Assembly: GCA_023434665.1 (NCBI GenBank)
Contig: JAEYSM010000026.1
Span: 1 to 64,000, forward strand
DNA: 64,000 nucleotides
From: Bacteroidota bacterium
Lineage (GTDB): Bacteria > Bacteroidota > Bacteroidia > Bacteroidales > Lentimicrobiaceae
Reading direction: 5' to 3'
The notes under the pieces were generated by a model, which saw only the letters and a list, made by a program, of their open reading frames with translations, did not search any database and was not told the DNA's origin. Shown piece after piece: positions 36,291 to 46,500 of the stretch. A program made the translations under genes and the position numbers. Within the stretch, counting starts at the first letter, position 1. Each line of letters begins with the position of its first letter.

Positions 36291-37472
36291 TCAGACTTTA
36301 TCCAATGCCTGACTAAGATCGGCAATTATATCTTCAACATCTTCAATACCAACGGAAAATCTAACTAAACCATCAGTAATTCCAGCTTTAAGCTTAGCTT
36401 CATGAGAAACTTTAGAATGTGTCATTGAAGCAGGATGTTGAATTAGTGTTTCAACACCACCTAAAGAAACAGCCAGAATACACACCTGAACATTATTCAT
36501 TAATACTTTGCCAGCATTTAATCCTCCCTTCACACTAAAACTGATCATCGATCCGAATCCTGACATTTGTTGTTTTGCCAACTCATGCTGAGGATGAGAT
36601 TCAAGCCCAGGATACTTTACCCATTCAATCTTAGGATGATTTTCAAGAAATCTCGCTATTTGCATTGCACTCTTTTCAGCACGTTCTATTCTAATACCCA
36701 AGGTCTTAATACCTCTAATAACCATGTAAGCCTGGTGGGGATCCATATTACAGCCAAGAGTAACCATCATACTCCGCAATTTAGTACCCAGTGTCTTATC
36801 TCTGCACACGATAATACCGGCTACTATATCCGCATGACCATTTAAAAATTTGGTCATAGAATGTAACACGATGTCTGCCCCCAATTCAAGTGGTCTCTGG
36901 AGATAAGGACTGCAAAATGTATTATCGACAACAACAACTATATTATTTTCATGGGCAATTTCAACACATGCTTTTAGGTCGGTAATGTCCATCGTTGGAT
37001 TTGCCGGAGTTTCCAGGTATAACATCTTTGTTTCTGGTCTGATTGCAGCTTTAACTTCTTCAATATTACTTGTGTTGACAAATGATGAAGTGACGCCAAA
37101 CCTTGACCAGTGTTGCTCCATAACTACTCTGGATGGACCATAGACTGCTGCTGAGCTTACCATGTGATCACCTTTACTTAGTAATGCCATATAAACTATA
37201 TTAACTGCAGCCATTCCTGAGCTTGTTGCAATACCAACCACTCCTGATTCAAGTTCAGCAACCAGCGTTTCCAGTGCGTTAATAGTTGGATTAGCTATAC
37301 GGGTATAGATATAACCATCATCCTCTCCTGCAAAGCACCTTGCACCATGGTCTGCATCCTTAAAGATGAATGTAGAAGTTTGATAAATAGGAACCGTAGC
37401 ACTTCCTAAAGGATTAATAAAGTCACCACCGTGAATCATCCTTGAGTTGATACCCAATTTTTTACTTTTCAT
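36291..37472 (-). CDS. Cys/Met-metabolism PLP enzyme, methionine gamma-lyase-like
   Basis: A 393-residue trans-sulfuration-family PLP enzyme. Key residues are Tyr56 and Arg58 (YTRIANPT), Tyr111, Asp183 (VVVDNTF) and the Schiff-base lysine in SMTKFLNGH (Lys208). Overall similarity favours methionine gamma-lyase, which cleaves methionine to methanethiol, 2-oxobutyrate and ammonia. However, the position of the MGL-specific cysteine (Cys116 in Pseudomonas) is proline here (YGPS, Pro113), so cystathionine gamma-synthase or lyase activity is also possible. A -7 element and a small hairpin lie in its 5' leader. The phospholipase gene follows closely. Confidence 0.8.
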   Translation of the reverse strand: MKSKKLGINSRMIHGGDFINPLGSATVPIYQTSTFIFKDADHGARCFAGEDDGYIYTRIANPTINALETLVAELESGVVGIATSSGMAAVNIVYMALLSKGDHMVSSAAVYGPSRVVMEQHWSRFGVTSSFVNTSNIEEVKAAIRPETKMLYLETPANPTMDITDLKACVEIAHENNIVVVVDNTFCSPYLQRPLELGADIVLHSMTKFLNGHADIVAGIIVCRDKTLGTKLRSMMVTLGCNMDPHQAYMVIRGIKTLGIRIERAEKSAMQIARFLENHPKIEWVKYPGLESHPQHELAKQQMSGFGSMISFSVKGGLNAGKVLMNNVQVCILAVSLGGVETLIQHPASMTHSKVSHEAKLKAGITDGLVRFSVGIEDVEDIIADLSQALDKV

Positions 37473-37506
37473 ATTAGTTTTACTTATAGGTCAATATTCA
37501 CCCCTG

Positions 37507-37526
37507 ATGCTAGAATGTTATAGCAT
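37507..37526 (-). repeat. Inverted repeat in the leader of the methionine gamma-lyase-like gene
   Basis: ATGCTA (37507-37512) and TAGCAT (37521-37526) form a 6-bp stem with an 8-nt loop between the predicted start site and the start codon. A SAM riboswitch is too large for the roughly 70-base leader. Confidence 0.3.
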
Positions 37527-37548
37527 TTGAGCTTGATTATAATACTTA

Positions 37549-37556
37549 CAAAGGTA
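37549..37556 (-). promoter_or_regulatory. Candidate -7 element (TACCTTTG) for methionine gamma-lyase-like gene
   Basis: The minus strand reads TACCTTTG, an exact TANNTTTG match, giving a leader of about 70 bases. No good -33 TTTG at 19-21 bases. Confidence 0.5.
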
Positions 37557-37580
37557 AAAACTAAATTGGAAAAGAAGTAA

Positions 37581-38183
37581 TTACTTATTCTTCTTGATTA
37601 GGAAAGTAAAATTGTCGAAGAGTGATTTATTACTTGTCTGCCTGAAAATTCCTTCTTTAATTGATTTAATTTCTTCAATAGTGTAGAAGGCTGCGGGATT
37701 GTATTCATTGATTATGGAAACTGCATGCTCAACATCTTTTCTCTTAATAATTGTAAAAATAATATCAACTCTGCCCTGTGAACCTTCTGCATCAACCGCA
37801 GTAACACCATAATTATTTTCTCTTAACTTAGTAACAAGTGTTTTTGAATTATTTTTTGGAATTACTCTTATCATTATATTCCCAATAGACAGTCTCTCTT
37901 CAATAGTCATTCCGATATAATTACCCATGGCAAAGCCACCACCATATGCAACATAAGCCAGTACATTATCTAGATGTTGCATAATCTGACCAACAGTAAC
38001 CAGCCATATTATAACTTCAAAAAAGCCGAGAAAAGGTGCGAGGTGTTTATAGCCTTTACTTAAGAAAATTAATCTTACCGTACCTATTGTCTGATCACTA
38101 ATTCTAGCTAGGAAAATAAATATAGGCAATACTACCCATTGAAAAATTGTAGAATCACTGGAAAATAATGCAAGCAAATCCAT
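37581..38183 (-). CDS. UPF0316 (DUF5698/DUF2179) membrane protein
   Basis: A 200-residue inner-membrane protein of the UPF0316 family. Three membrane helices (about 13-35, 50-70, 73-92) contain ARISDQTIGTVRLIF and GFFEVIIW, the family core; residues about 100-180 form a soluble DUF2179 domain, a ferredoxin-like fold seen at the C-terminus of YitT-type proteins and perhaps ligand-sensing. No biochemical role is established. ATG 38183 (MDLLALF) is preferred over the GTG at 38201. It lies 108 bases upstream of the methionine gamma-lyase-like gene and is divergent from a small membrane protein. Confidence 0.85.
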   Translation of the reverse strand: MDLLALFSSDSTIFQWVVLPIFIFLARISDQTIGTVRLIFLSKGYKHLAPFLGFFEVIIWLVTVGQIMQHLDNVLAYVAYGGGFAMGNYIGMTIEERLSIGNIMIRVIPKNNSKTLVTKLRENNYGVTAVDAEGSQGRVDIIFTIIKRKDVEHAVSIINEYNPAAFYTIEEIKSIKEGIFRQTSNKSLFDNFTFLIKKNK

Positions 38184-38224
38184 AAAAATCTGGTTTATCA
38201 CATTTATATAAAAATAAACTTTAT

Positions 38225-38256
38225 TTTGTATTAAAAACTTCTATGTAGTATATTTA
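38225..38256 (+). promoter_or_regulatory. Probable promoter of small membrane protein gene
   Basis: TTTG at 38225-38228, a 20-nt spacer and TATATTTA at 38249-38256 give a near-consensus promoter (last base A instead of G), about 52 bases before the start codon. Confidence 0.45.
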
Positions 38257-38307
38257 CTTATCCAATTCAAGGTTCCTTTAATCAAATTAAACAAAAATTA
38301 AAACATT

Positions 38308-38571
38308 ATGGAAACAATTGAGACGATTAAAAATGACACAATTAAAACTGGTGACTGGCTAATAACCTTAATAGTATCCGCTATACCGCTAGTTGGAATT
38401 ATTATGCTCTTTGTATGGGCATTCAGTTCCGGTACACATCCAACGAAAGCCAACTGGGCGAAAGCTATGTTAATATTATTTCTCATAGTCATTGTTGTGT
38501 ATATAATTGTGTTTGCTGTTTTTGGTGCAGCATTCTTTGGTATGGATTCAGGGATAATGAATGATTACTAA
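38308..38571 (+). CDS. Small two-helix membrane protein, function unknown
   Basis: An 87-residue protein with two hydrophobic helices (about 18-40 and 51-76) linked by a short basic loop (HPTKANWAKA). The pattern GDWLITLIVSAIPLVGIIMLFVW followed by a TKANWAKA loop recurs in many small Bacteroidota membrane proteins. No function can be assigned. It has a candidate promoter upstream and a hairpin terminator region downstream, so it appears to be its own transcription unit. Confidence 0.75.
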   Translation: METIETIKNDTIKTGDWLITLIVSAIPLVGIIMLFVWAFSSGTHPTKANWAKAMLILFLIVIVVYIIVFAVFGAAFFGMDSGIMNDY

Positions 38572-38678
38572 TTAGATTCTCCTACAAAAAGATCATTTTG
38601 GTTTATTAAGTGGATTATTACTTGCAGCTTCACCTTTTTGAGGATTTATTAATACCACTTACAAATGCCGTTCAACAA

Positions 38679-38712
38679 AATCAGAGGCTGTCTTAAAGGT
38701 CAGCCTCTGATT
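38679..38712. terminator. Hairpin terminator between convergent small-protein and DUF3467 genes
   Basis: AATCAGAGGCTG (38679-38690) and CAGCCTCTGATT (38701-38712) form a perfect 12-bp stem with a 10-nt loop. On the minus strand it runs into TTTTG, so it mainly serves DUF3467, and it may also stop the plus-strand gene. Confidence 0.75.
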
Positions 38713-38738
38713 ATATAAGCTCTTTATGTAATGCCTTA

Positions 38739-39044
38739 TTATGCCTGAGCTGTTGGCCCACCCAAAGTAAAAGGAATTGTGGAATCGCTTTCTTTTATAG
38801 GACCGTGTGTTGCTTCATATTTAGCAATATTTTCTCTCATTGCATTCATCAATCTTTTGGCATGTTGAGGAGTAAGAATAATACGGGATTTGACTTTTGC
38901 CTTCGGAACACCTGGCATCATTTTAATAAAATCGATTATAAATTCCGCATTTGAATGTGTGATAACAGCAAGATTTGAGTATATGCCTTCAGCCATTTCA
39001 TCGCTCAACTCAATATTGATTTGGTTTTGTTTGTTTTCGCTCAT
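38739..39044 (-). CDS. DUF3467 domain protein
   Basis: A 101-residue soluble protein matching DUF3467, common in Bacteroidota and other bacteria. Visible elements are EGIYSNLAVITHSNAEFIID (cut to the conserved YSN..H...EF pattern), FIKMMPGVPKAKVKSRIILTP and the helical HAKRLMNAMRENI. The function is unknown. It sits immediately after the rpoBC operon with a terminator between them (39066-39101), a position I believe is conserved in relatives, though that is from memory and not checked here. Reads through from rpoC or from its own weak promoter cannot be told apart. Confidence 0.88.
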   Translation of the reverse strand: MSENKQNQINIELSDEMAEGIYSNLAVITHSNAEFIIDFIKMMPGVPKAKVKSRIILTPQHAKRLMNAMRENIAKYEATHGPIKESDSTIPFTLGGPTAQA

Positions 39045-39065
39045 ATGATTAGGTGTATTGGTTAC

Positions 39066-39101
39066 AAAAATTAAAGCAACAGGATCTGGTGATCCTGTTG
39101 C
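39066..39101 (-). terminator. Rho-independent terminator of the rpoBC operon
   Basis: A perfect 11-bp stem (GCAACAGGATC at 39076-39086, GATCCTGTTGC at 39091-39101, 4-nt loop) read on the minus strand continues into TTTAATTTTTG. It lies 33 bases after the rpoC stop codon. Confidence 0.88.
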
Positions 39102-39133
39102 CTTTTATTATTCATCTGATAAAGAACTTCTGA

Positions 39134-42100
39134 TTAGTACTCCTCGACTTTTGATGCCTCAAGTTTTTCGAATTCTTCTCTTGAACCAACTATAAGATCA
39201 TCATATTCCCGGAGACCAGTTCCTGCCGGAATTAAATGTCCAACTATTACATTCTCTTTCAATCCGAGAAGATCGTCTGATTTGGCATTTATTGCAGCTA
39301 CAGTAAGTACTTTTGTAGTTTCCTGGAATGAAGCTGCTGAAATGAAACTCTTTGTCTGCAATGAAGCTCTTGTAATACCCTGAAGTATTTGCTTAGCAGT
39401 TGCAGGTTGAGCTTCGCGCGCTTCCACAAGTTTCATATCGCGGCGTTTCAACATAGAATTTTCATCTCTGAGTTTTCTTGCTGTAACGATTTGACCAGGT
39501 TTAACATTAGTTGAGTCCCCTGGGTCAACAACAACCTTCTTTCCATAAATGCTGTCATTTTCGTCATGGAAATCGATCTTGTTAACCAATTCACCCTCAA
39601 GGAATTTAGTGTCGCCTGGATCAGCAACCTCAACTTTACGCATCATCTGACGTACAATAACCTCATAATGCTTATCGTTGATTTTTACTCCTTGTAGACG
39701 GTAAACCTCCTGGATCTCATTAACAATATACTCCTGAACTTTCATTGGTCCCTTGATGGCGAGAATATCGCTTGGAGTCATAGCACCTTCCGAAAGAGGA
39801 GTTCCTGCTTTAATGTAATCATTCTCCTGCGCCAAAATCTGCTTTGATGTTGGAATCAGATAGCTCTTTTCTTCTCCTGTTTTAGAGCGAATAATGACTT
39901 CTCTGTTACCCCTCTTGAGTTTTTTACCAAAAGAGACAACACCATCAATTTCCGCAACAATAGCTGGATCAGAAGGATTTCTTGCTTCGAATAATTCAGT
40001 TACCCTTGGCAATCCTCCCGTGATGTCACCTGATTTTCCAATTGCTCTTGGGATTTTAACCAATACATCACCGGCTTTAATCTTCTTGCCTTCTTCAACT
40101 ACTATATGTGCTCCAACTGGAATGTCATAAACTCTAAGATCTGAATTGTCAGCTCCAACAACCCTGATGCTAGGATTCTTTGCTTTTTGACGGCTTTCAA
40201 TGATTACCTTGTCATGATATCCAGTCTGTTCATCCGATTCAACACGGAAGGTAGTTCCTTCAATAATATTATCAAATACAACCTTACCTGTTACTTCAGA
40301 CAAAATAACTGCGTTATATGGATCCCATTCACTTACAACATCACCTTTCTTAAGTTCTGATCCTTGACGGAAGTAGAGATTTGCGCCATATGGAATGTGG
40401 GATGAAGAAAGAATAATACTGGTCTTCTTATCCACAATTCTCATCTCAGCCGAACGACCAATGACGATATCATATTTACGTCCTTCTACATTTTCGTATT
40501 CTACAAAACGTAACTCGTCTATCTCAAGAACACCATCGTACTTGGCTTCTATTCTTGAAGAAATAGCAAGGTTAGAAGCGATACCTCCAACATGGAATGT
40601 ACGTAATGTAAGCTGGGTACCTGGTTCTCCAATAGACTGAGCAGCAATAACTCCAACTGATTCGCCCTTTTGAACCATCCTTGCAGTTGCAAGGTTACGA
40701 CCATAGCATAATGCACAAACACCCTGTTTTGATTCACATGTAAGAACAGAACGAATTTCTACTCCTTCTATTGGTGAATCTTCAATTACTTTAGCAATTT
40801 CTTCAGTAATTTCTTTGCTGGCTGCAACTATAAGTTCACCGGTTTGCGGATGATAAATATCATGTAACGAAACACGACCCAGAATTCTATCATAAAGAGT
40901 TTCAACAGTCTCCTCATTCTTCTTGAGAGCAGTTGTTGTTAAGCCTCTTAATGTACCACAATCATGTTCAGTAATTACAACATCCTGAGCTACGTCGACC
41001 AGCCTACGGGTAAGGTAACCGGCATCTGCAGTCTTTAGAGCGGTATCTGCCAAACCTTTACGAGCACCGTGAGTTGAAATAAAATACTCAAGAACTGAAA
41101 GACCTTCTTTAAAGTTGGAAAGAATAGGATTTTCAATAATCTCACCACCAGTAGCTCCAGATTTCTGAGGCTTTGCCATCAAACCCCTCATTCCCGAGAG
41201 CTGACGAATCTGTTCTTTAGATCCACGAGCTCCAGAATCGAGCATCATATAAACAGGATTAAATCCCTGCTTATCTTTCGACAGATTCTCCATCAGAGTA
41301 TAAGTCAATCGGGAATTGGTATGAGTCCAAATGTCAATGATCTGGTTGTATCTTTCATTGTTAGTGATAAATCCCATGTTATAATTACTCAACACTTCCT
41401 CAACTTCTTCATTAGCTTGAGCAACGAGAGTTTCTTTAACTTCCGGAACAATAACATCACTAAGAGTAAATGAAAGTCCTCCACGGAAAGCCATGGTATA
41501 ACCAAGGTTCTTTATATCATCAAGGAATTGTGCTGTCTTGGCAGTTCCGGTTTTTTTAAGCACATCACCGATAATATCACGAAGAGATTTCTTAGTAAGA
41601 AGCTGATTGATATAGCCATATTCACTTGGTACTACCTGATTGAATAATACTCTTCCAACAGTAGTTTCAACCATCCTTTCAACCCAGAACCCATTCTCTA
41701 AAATTGATAATTTTACCTTAATATAGGCATGAAGATCAACTACTTTTTCGTTATAAGCAATGATAACCTCTTCAGGAGAATAAAATACCATACCTTCACC
41801 TTTAACAGGATTATCAGGAATTGATTTACGCCCTTTGGTCATGTAATAGAGACCAAGTACCATGTCCTGAGAAGGAACAGTAATAGGCGCACCATTTGCA
41901 GGGTTAAGAATATTGTGTGAAGCTAGCATCAATAGTTGAGCTTCAAGTACAGCAGCATTTCCCAATGGAACATGAACAGCCATTTGGTCACCGTCGAAGT
42001 CAGCATTGAAAGCCGTACATACTAACGGATGCAACTGAATAGCTTTTCCTTCAATGAGTTTTGGTTGGAATGCTTGAATTCCTAAGCGGTGAAGTGTTGG

Positions 42101-43438
42101 AGCTCGGTTTAAGAGAACTGGATGTCCTTTAAGAATGTTCTCAAGAATATCCCATACTACCGGTTCTTTTCTATCCACAATTTTCTTTGCTGACTTTACC
42201 GTTTTTACAATTCCTCTTTCAAGCATCTTTCTGATAATGAAAGGCTTGAATAATTCAGAGGCCATATCTTTTGGTAATCCGCATTCATTTAATTTAAGTT
42301 CGGGACCTACCACAATAACCGAACGACCAGAGTAATCCACACGTTTACCCAGGAGGTTCTGACGGAATCGTCCCTGTTTTCCTTTAAGACTATCGCTTAA
42401 AGATTTCAGAGCACGGTTTGATTCAGTTTTAACTGAATTTGCTTTTCTTGAATTATCGAAAAGAGAATCCACAGCTTCCTGAAGCATACGTTTTTCATTA
42501 CGCATGATCACATCAGGAGCTTTAATCTCAATTAATCTCTTTAACCTATTATTACGGATAATAACACGTCTGTATAGATCATTAAGATCACTTGTAGCGA
42601 ATCTACCACCATCCAGAGGAACCAAAGGTCTTAATTCTGGTGGGATTACCGGAACAACCTTTACTATCATCCATTCTGGGCGATTTTCGATACGCTTTTG
42701 TGCATCACGAAATGCCTCAAAAACCTGTAAACGCTTTAAAGCATCCGCTTTACGTTGTTGTGAGGTTTCATTATTAGCTTTATGTCTCAAATCAAATGAC
42801 TCACGGTCAAGATCAAGAGTACGAAGAAGCTCAAATAAAGCTTCGGCACCCATCTTAGCCACAAATTTCTGTGGGTCAGAATCATCAAGATATTGATTCT
42901 CTTTTGGCAATGCATCCAGAACTTCAAAATACTGCTCTTCGGTTAGCAAAGCCATTTTTTCTATTTTCGTATCCTCTTTGAGCATAACTCCATCCATAAC
43001 GCCAGGTTGAACAACAACATAGCGTTCATAATAAATAATGGAATCTAGCTTCTTAGTATTAAGGTTTAATAGCGCACCAATCTTATTTGGTAAGGAACGG
43101 AAAAACCAGATATGAGCAACCGGAACCACCAATTGAATGTGTCCCATTCTTTCCCTTCTGACCTTTTTCTCAGTTACCTCAACACCGCAACGGTCGCAAA
43201 CTATTCCTTTATACCTGATTCGTTTGTATTTCCCGCAATGACATTCCCAATCTTTCACCGGTCCGAAGATTCTTTCGCAGAATAAACCATCTCTTTCAGG
43301 TTTATAAGTCCTGTAATTGATAGTTTCTGGTTTAAGAACCTCCCCGCTTGACCTTTCCAGAATCATTTCGGGAGAGGCAAGGCTAATGGTAATCTTGGAA
43401 AAATTGCTTGAAATAGTGCTGTCTTTTCTGAAAGCCAT
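39134..43438 (-). CDS. rpoC: RNA polymerase beta' subunit
   Basis: A 1434-residue catalytic subunit of RNA polymerase. The N-terminal zinc ribbon (CHCGKYKR, CDRCG) is intact. The absolutely conserved Mg-binding loop NADFDGDQMAVH is near residue 478, and the second zinc site (CGTLRG, CESKQGVCALCYG) lies near 820-900. The bridge-helix and trigger-loop regions read RGLMAKPQKSGATGGEI and GVIAAQSIGEPGTQLTLRTFH. Length fits Bacteroidota. It follows rpoB after a 98-base gap that carries an elaborate hairpin, and a strong terminator ends the operon. Confidence 0.98.
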   Translation of the reverse strand: MAFRKDSTISSNFSKITISLASPEMILERSSGEVLKPETINYRTYKPERDGLFCERIFGPVKDWECHCGKYKRIRYKGIVCDRCGVEVTEKKVRRERMGHIQLVVPVAHIWFFRSLPNKIGALLNLNTKKLDSIIYYERYVVVQPGVMDGVMLKEDTKIEKMALLTEEQYFEVLDALPKENQYLDDSDPQKFVAKMGAEALFELLRTLDLDRESFDLRHKANNETSQQRKADALKRLQVFEAFRDAQKRIENRPEWMIVKVVPVIPPELRPLVPLDGGRFATSDLNDLYRRVIIRNNRLKRLIEIKAPDVIMRNEKRMLQEAVDSLFDNSRKANSVKTESNRALKSLSDSLKGKQGRFRQNLLGKRVDYSGRSVIVVGPELKLNECGLPKDMASELFKPFIIRKMLERGIVKTVKSAKKIVDRKEPVVWDILENILKGHPVLLNRAPTLHRLGIQAFQPKLIEGKAIQLHPLVCTAFNADFDGDQMAVHVPLGNAAVLEAQLLMLASHNILNPANGAPITVPSQDMVLGLYYMTKGRKSIPDNPVKGEGMVFYSPEEVIIAYNEKVVDLHAYIKVKLSILENGFWVERMVETTVGRVLFNQVVPSEYGYINQLLTKKSLRDIIGDVLKKTGTAKTAQFLDDIKNLGYTMAFRGGLSFTLSDVIVPEVKETLVAQANEEVEEVLSNYNMGFITNNERYNQIIDIWTHTNSRLTYTLMENLSKDKQGFNPVYMMLDSGARGSKEQIRQLSGMRGLMAKPQKSGATGGEIIENPILSNFKEGLSVLEYFISTHGARKGLADTALKTADAGYLTRRLVDVAQDVVITEHDCGTLRGLTTTALKKNEETVETLYDRILGRVSLHDIYHPQTGELIVAASKEITEEIAKVIEDSPIEGVEIRSVLTCESKQGVCALCYGRNLATARMVQKGESVGVIAAQSIGEPGTQLTLRTFHVGGIASNLAISSRIEAKYDGVLEIDELRFVEYENVEGRKYDIVIGRSAEMRIVDKKTSIILSSSHIPYGANLYFRQGSELKKGDVVSEWDPYNAVILSEVTGKVVFDNIIEGTTFRVESDEQTGYHDKVIIESRQKAKNPSIRVVGADNSDLRVYDIPVGAHIVVEEGKKIKAGDVLVKIPRAIGKSGDITGGLPRVTELFEARNPSDPAIVAEIDGVVSFGKKLKRGNREVIIRSKTGEEKSYLIPTSKQILAQENDYIKAGTPLSEGAMTPSDILAIKGPMKVQEYIVNEIQEVYRLQGVKINDKHYEVIVRQMMRKVEVADPGDTKFLEGELVNKIDFHDENDSIYGKKVVVDPGDSTNVKPGQIVTARKLRDENSMLKRRDMKLVEAREAQPATAKQILQGITRASLQTKSFISAASFQETTKVLTVAAINAKSDDLLGLKENVIVGHLIPAGTGLREYDDLIVGSREEFEKLEASKVEEY

Positions 43439-43480
43439 ATGTTTTGAATAAAGTATTATCTATTGACTATGTAAATAATA

Positions 43481-43529
43481 ATTTACAGCTGGCAGTAGTC
43501 CATGAATGGATATACTACCGGCTGTAAAT
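43481..43529 (-). promoter_or_regulatory. Long stem-loop in the rpoB-rpoC intergenic region
   Basis: The outer stem ATTTACAGC (43481-43489) pairs with GCTGTAAAT (43521-43529). An inner GTAG/CTAC stem and an apical TCCA-TGAA-TGGA hairpin continue the fold with small bulges, forming a 49-nt element filling half of the 98-base gap. No T-run follows, so processing, stability or translational control of rpoC is more likely than termination. Confidence 0.6.
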
Positions 43530-43536
43530 CAATTTA

Positions 43537-46500
43537 TTAATCGAAAGTGATATTAAGGCCGAGGCCTCTCAACTCGTGTACAAGAACATTAAATGATTCA
43601 GGAATTCCTGGGATAGGCATATTCTCACCTTTTACAATTGCTTCGTAAGCTTTTGCACGACCCATTACGTCATCCGATTTCACAGTTAAAATTTCCTGTA
43701 AGATATGCGATGCGCCGAAAGCTTCGAGTGCCCAGACTTCCATTTCTCCAAATCTCTGACCTCCAAATTGTGCTTTACCACCAAGAGGTTGCTGAGTAAT
43801 TAATGAATAAGGTCCGATTGAACGAGCATGCATTTTGTCATCCACCATATGGTGCAACTTGAGCATATAAATATATCCAACGGTAGCAGGCTGATCAAAT
43901 CTCTCACCGGTTCCACCATCATGAAGATATACTCTTCCGTTTTCAGGTAAGCCGGCCTGCTTCATATATTCATTGATTTTGGTATCAGCTGCACCGTCAA
44001 AAATCGGAGTTGAGAAATTAAGTCCAAGTCGTTTTCCTGCCCATCCTAAAACAGTTTCATAAATCTGTCCAAGGTTCATTCGGGAAGGTACTCCTAATGG
44101 GTTCAATACTATATCAACTGGTGTTCCATCAGCCAGGAACGGCATATCTTCTTCCCTGACAATACGGGCAACAATACCTTTATTACCATGTCGACCAGCC
44201 ATTTTATCACCTACCTTCAGCTTGCGCTTTTTGGCAACATAAACTTTTGCCATCTGCACTATACCATTTGGAAGATCATCACCAACAGTAGCAACAAACT
44301 TCTTACGGTTATAAACGCCAAGAATCTCCTTATATTTAATTATATAATTGTTGATAAGGGTCTTTACCAGATCATTAACATCCTTGTCTGTAGTCCATTT
44401 ACTTGGATTCACATTTAGATAGTCAATGCCCATTAACATTTTCTGAGTGAATTTGACCTTTTTAGGAACAATCTCCTCTTTGAAATTATTGTATACACCT
44501 TGTGAGGTTTTTCCCGAAACAAGAACAGTAAGTTTATCAACCAGCTTTGTCTTAAGGTCAAGTGAATTTTTGTTGAATTCATCATCCAACACCTTCACCA
44601 TGTCTTTCTCTTTTGCTTTTATTTTCCTGTCCTTTATCATCCGGGAGAAGAGCTTCTTATCAACCACAACACCCTTCATTGAAGGAGGTGCTTTAAGAGA
44701 AGCATCTTTAACGTCACCAGCTTTATCACCGAATATAGCACGCAATAATTTCTCTTCCGGAGTTGGATCACTTTCTCCCTTAGGAGTTATCTTTCCAATT
44801 AGAATATCCCCTTCATTAACTTCAGCACCAATTCTTATCAATCCGTTTTCGTCAAGATCCTTTGTAGCTTCAGCACTAACATTAGGGATATCATTAGTTA
44901 ATTCTTCAACACCACGCTTGGTATCACGAACCTCAAGAATGAACTCTTCAATATGGATGGATGTAAAGATATCTTCTTTTACAACCTTTTCTGAAATAAC
45001 TATAGCATCCTCAAAATTGTAACCTTTCCATGGCATAAATGCCACCATAAGATTTCTTCCTAATGCAAGATCACCTAAACTAGTACCGTATCCTTCACTT
45101 AAAACTTCACCTTTCTTAACCTTATCGCCTTTGCGAACAATAGGACGAAGATTGATACAGGTATTTTGATTTGTTCTGGTAAACTTGGTCATTGTATAAG
45201 TCTTAACATCATCGTCAAAACTTACAAGTTTTTCATCTTCGAGGCGGGTATGACGAATAACAACCTTAGTTGCATCTACATACTCAACTAATCCATCAGC
45301 TTCTGCAGTTATAAGCACACGTGAATCGAGAGCAACATTTCTTTCAATTCCTGTTCCAACTATTGGAGCTTCAGGATTGAGCAGAGGAACTGCCTGCCTC
45401 ATCATGTTTGATCCCATGAGAGCCCTGTTAGCATCATCATGCTCAAGGAATGGAATCAATGAAGCGGCAATTGAAGCAATCTGGTTAGGTGCAATGTCTA
45501 TTAAGTCAACACGTTCTTTTTCAATGATCGGGTAATCGGCCAGATAACGAACTTTAACTTTTTCGTTTACGAAATTACCATCATCATCCATCTCAGTTGT
45601 AGCCTGAGCAATGATCTTGTTTTCTTCTTCTTCAGCACTTAGGAAAATAGGATCCTCATTCAGATCAACCTTACCTTCAATAACACGTTTATAAGGTGTC
45701 TCAATAAATCCTAGTCTGTTTATTTTAGCATAAACACAAAGTGATGAAATAAGTCCGATATTTGGACCTTCAGGAGTTTCGATTGTACATAAACGACCAT
45801 AATGCGTATAATGGACGTCACGCACTTCAAAACCTGCACGTTCACGCGACAAACCACCAGGTCCTAAAGCAGATACCCTTCTCTTGTGAGTGAGCTCTGC
45901 AAGAGGATTGGTTTGGTCCATAAACTGTGACAACTGGTTTGTTCCAAAAAATGAATTTATAACCGAGGACAATGTTTTGGCATTAATAAGATCCATAGGT
46001 GTAAATACCTCATTGTCTCGTACATTCATACGCTCACGGATAGTACGGGCCATACGTGCCAAACCTACTCCGAACTGATTATATAATTGTTCTCCTACAG
46101 TACGAACCCTACGGTTACTTAAATGGTCAATATCATCAACCTCTGTACGGAGATTTATAAGACTAATTAAATACTTAATGATCGAGATAATGTCTTGTTT
46201 TGTCAGAACCTTTGTATCGATAGAAGTTTCCAAGTTTAACTTCTTATTAATTCTGTATCTTCCAACATCACCTAAATCGTAACGTTTATCAGAGAAGAAT
46301 AATTTATCAATGATACCACGAGCAGTTTCTTCATCAGGTGGTTCAGCATTTCTCAGCTGGCGATAAATATATTCAACTGCTTCCTTTTCAGAGTTTGCAG
46401 TATCTTTTTGTAAGGTATTGAAAATTATAGAATAATCAACATTATCAAGATCCTCTTTGTGCAGAAGAATTGTTTTTGCACCCGAATCTACGATAAGGTC

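Noticed and set aside
37473..37580. SAM riboswitch upstream of the methionine gamma-lyase-like gene
   Set aside because: The leader after the -7 element is only about 70 bases and shows none of the conserved riboswitch cores.
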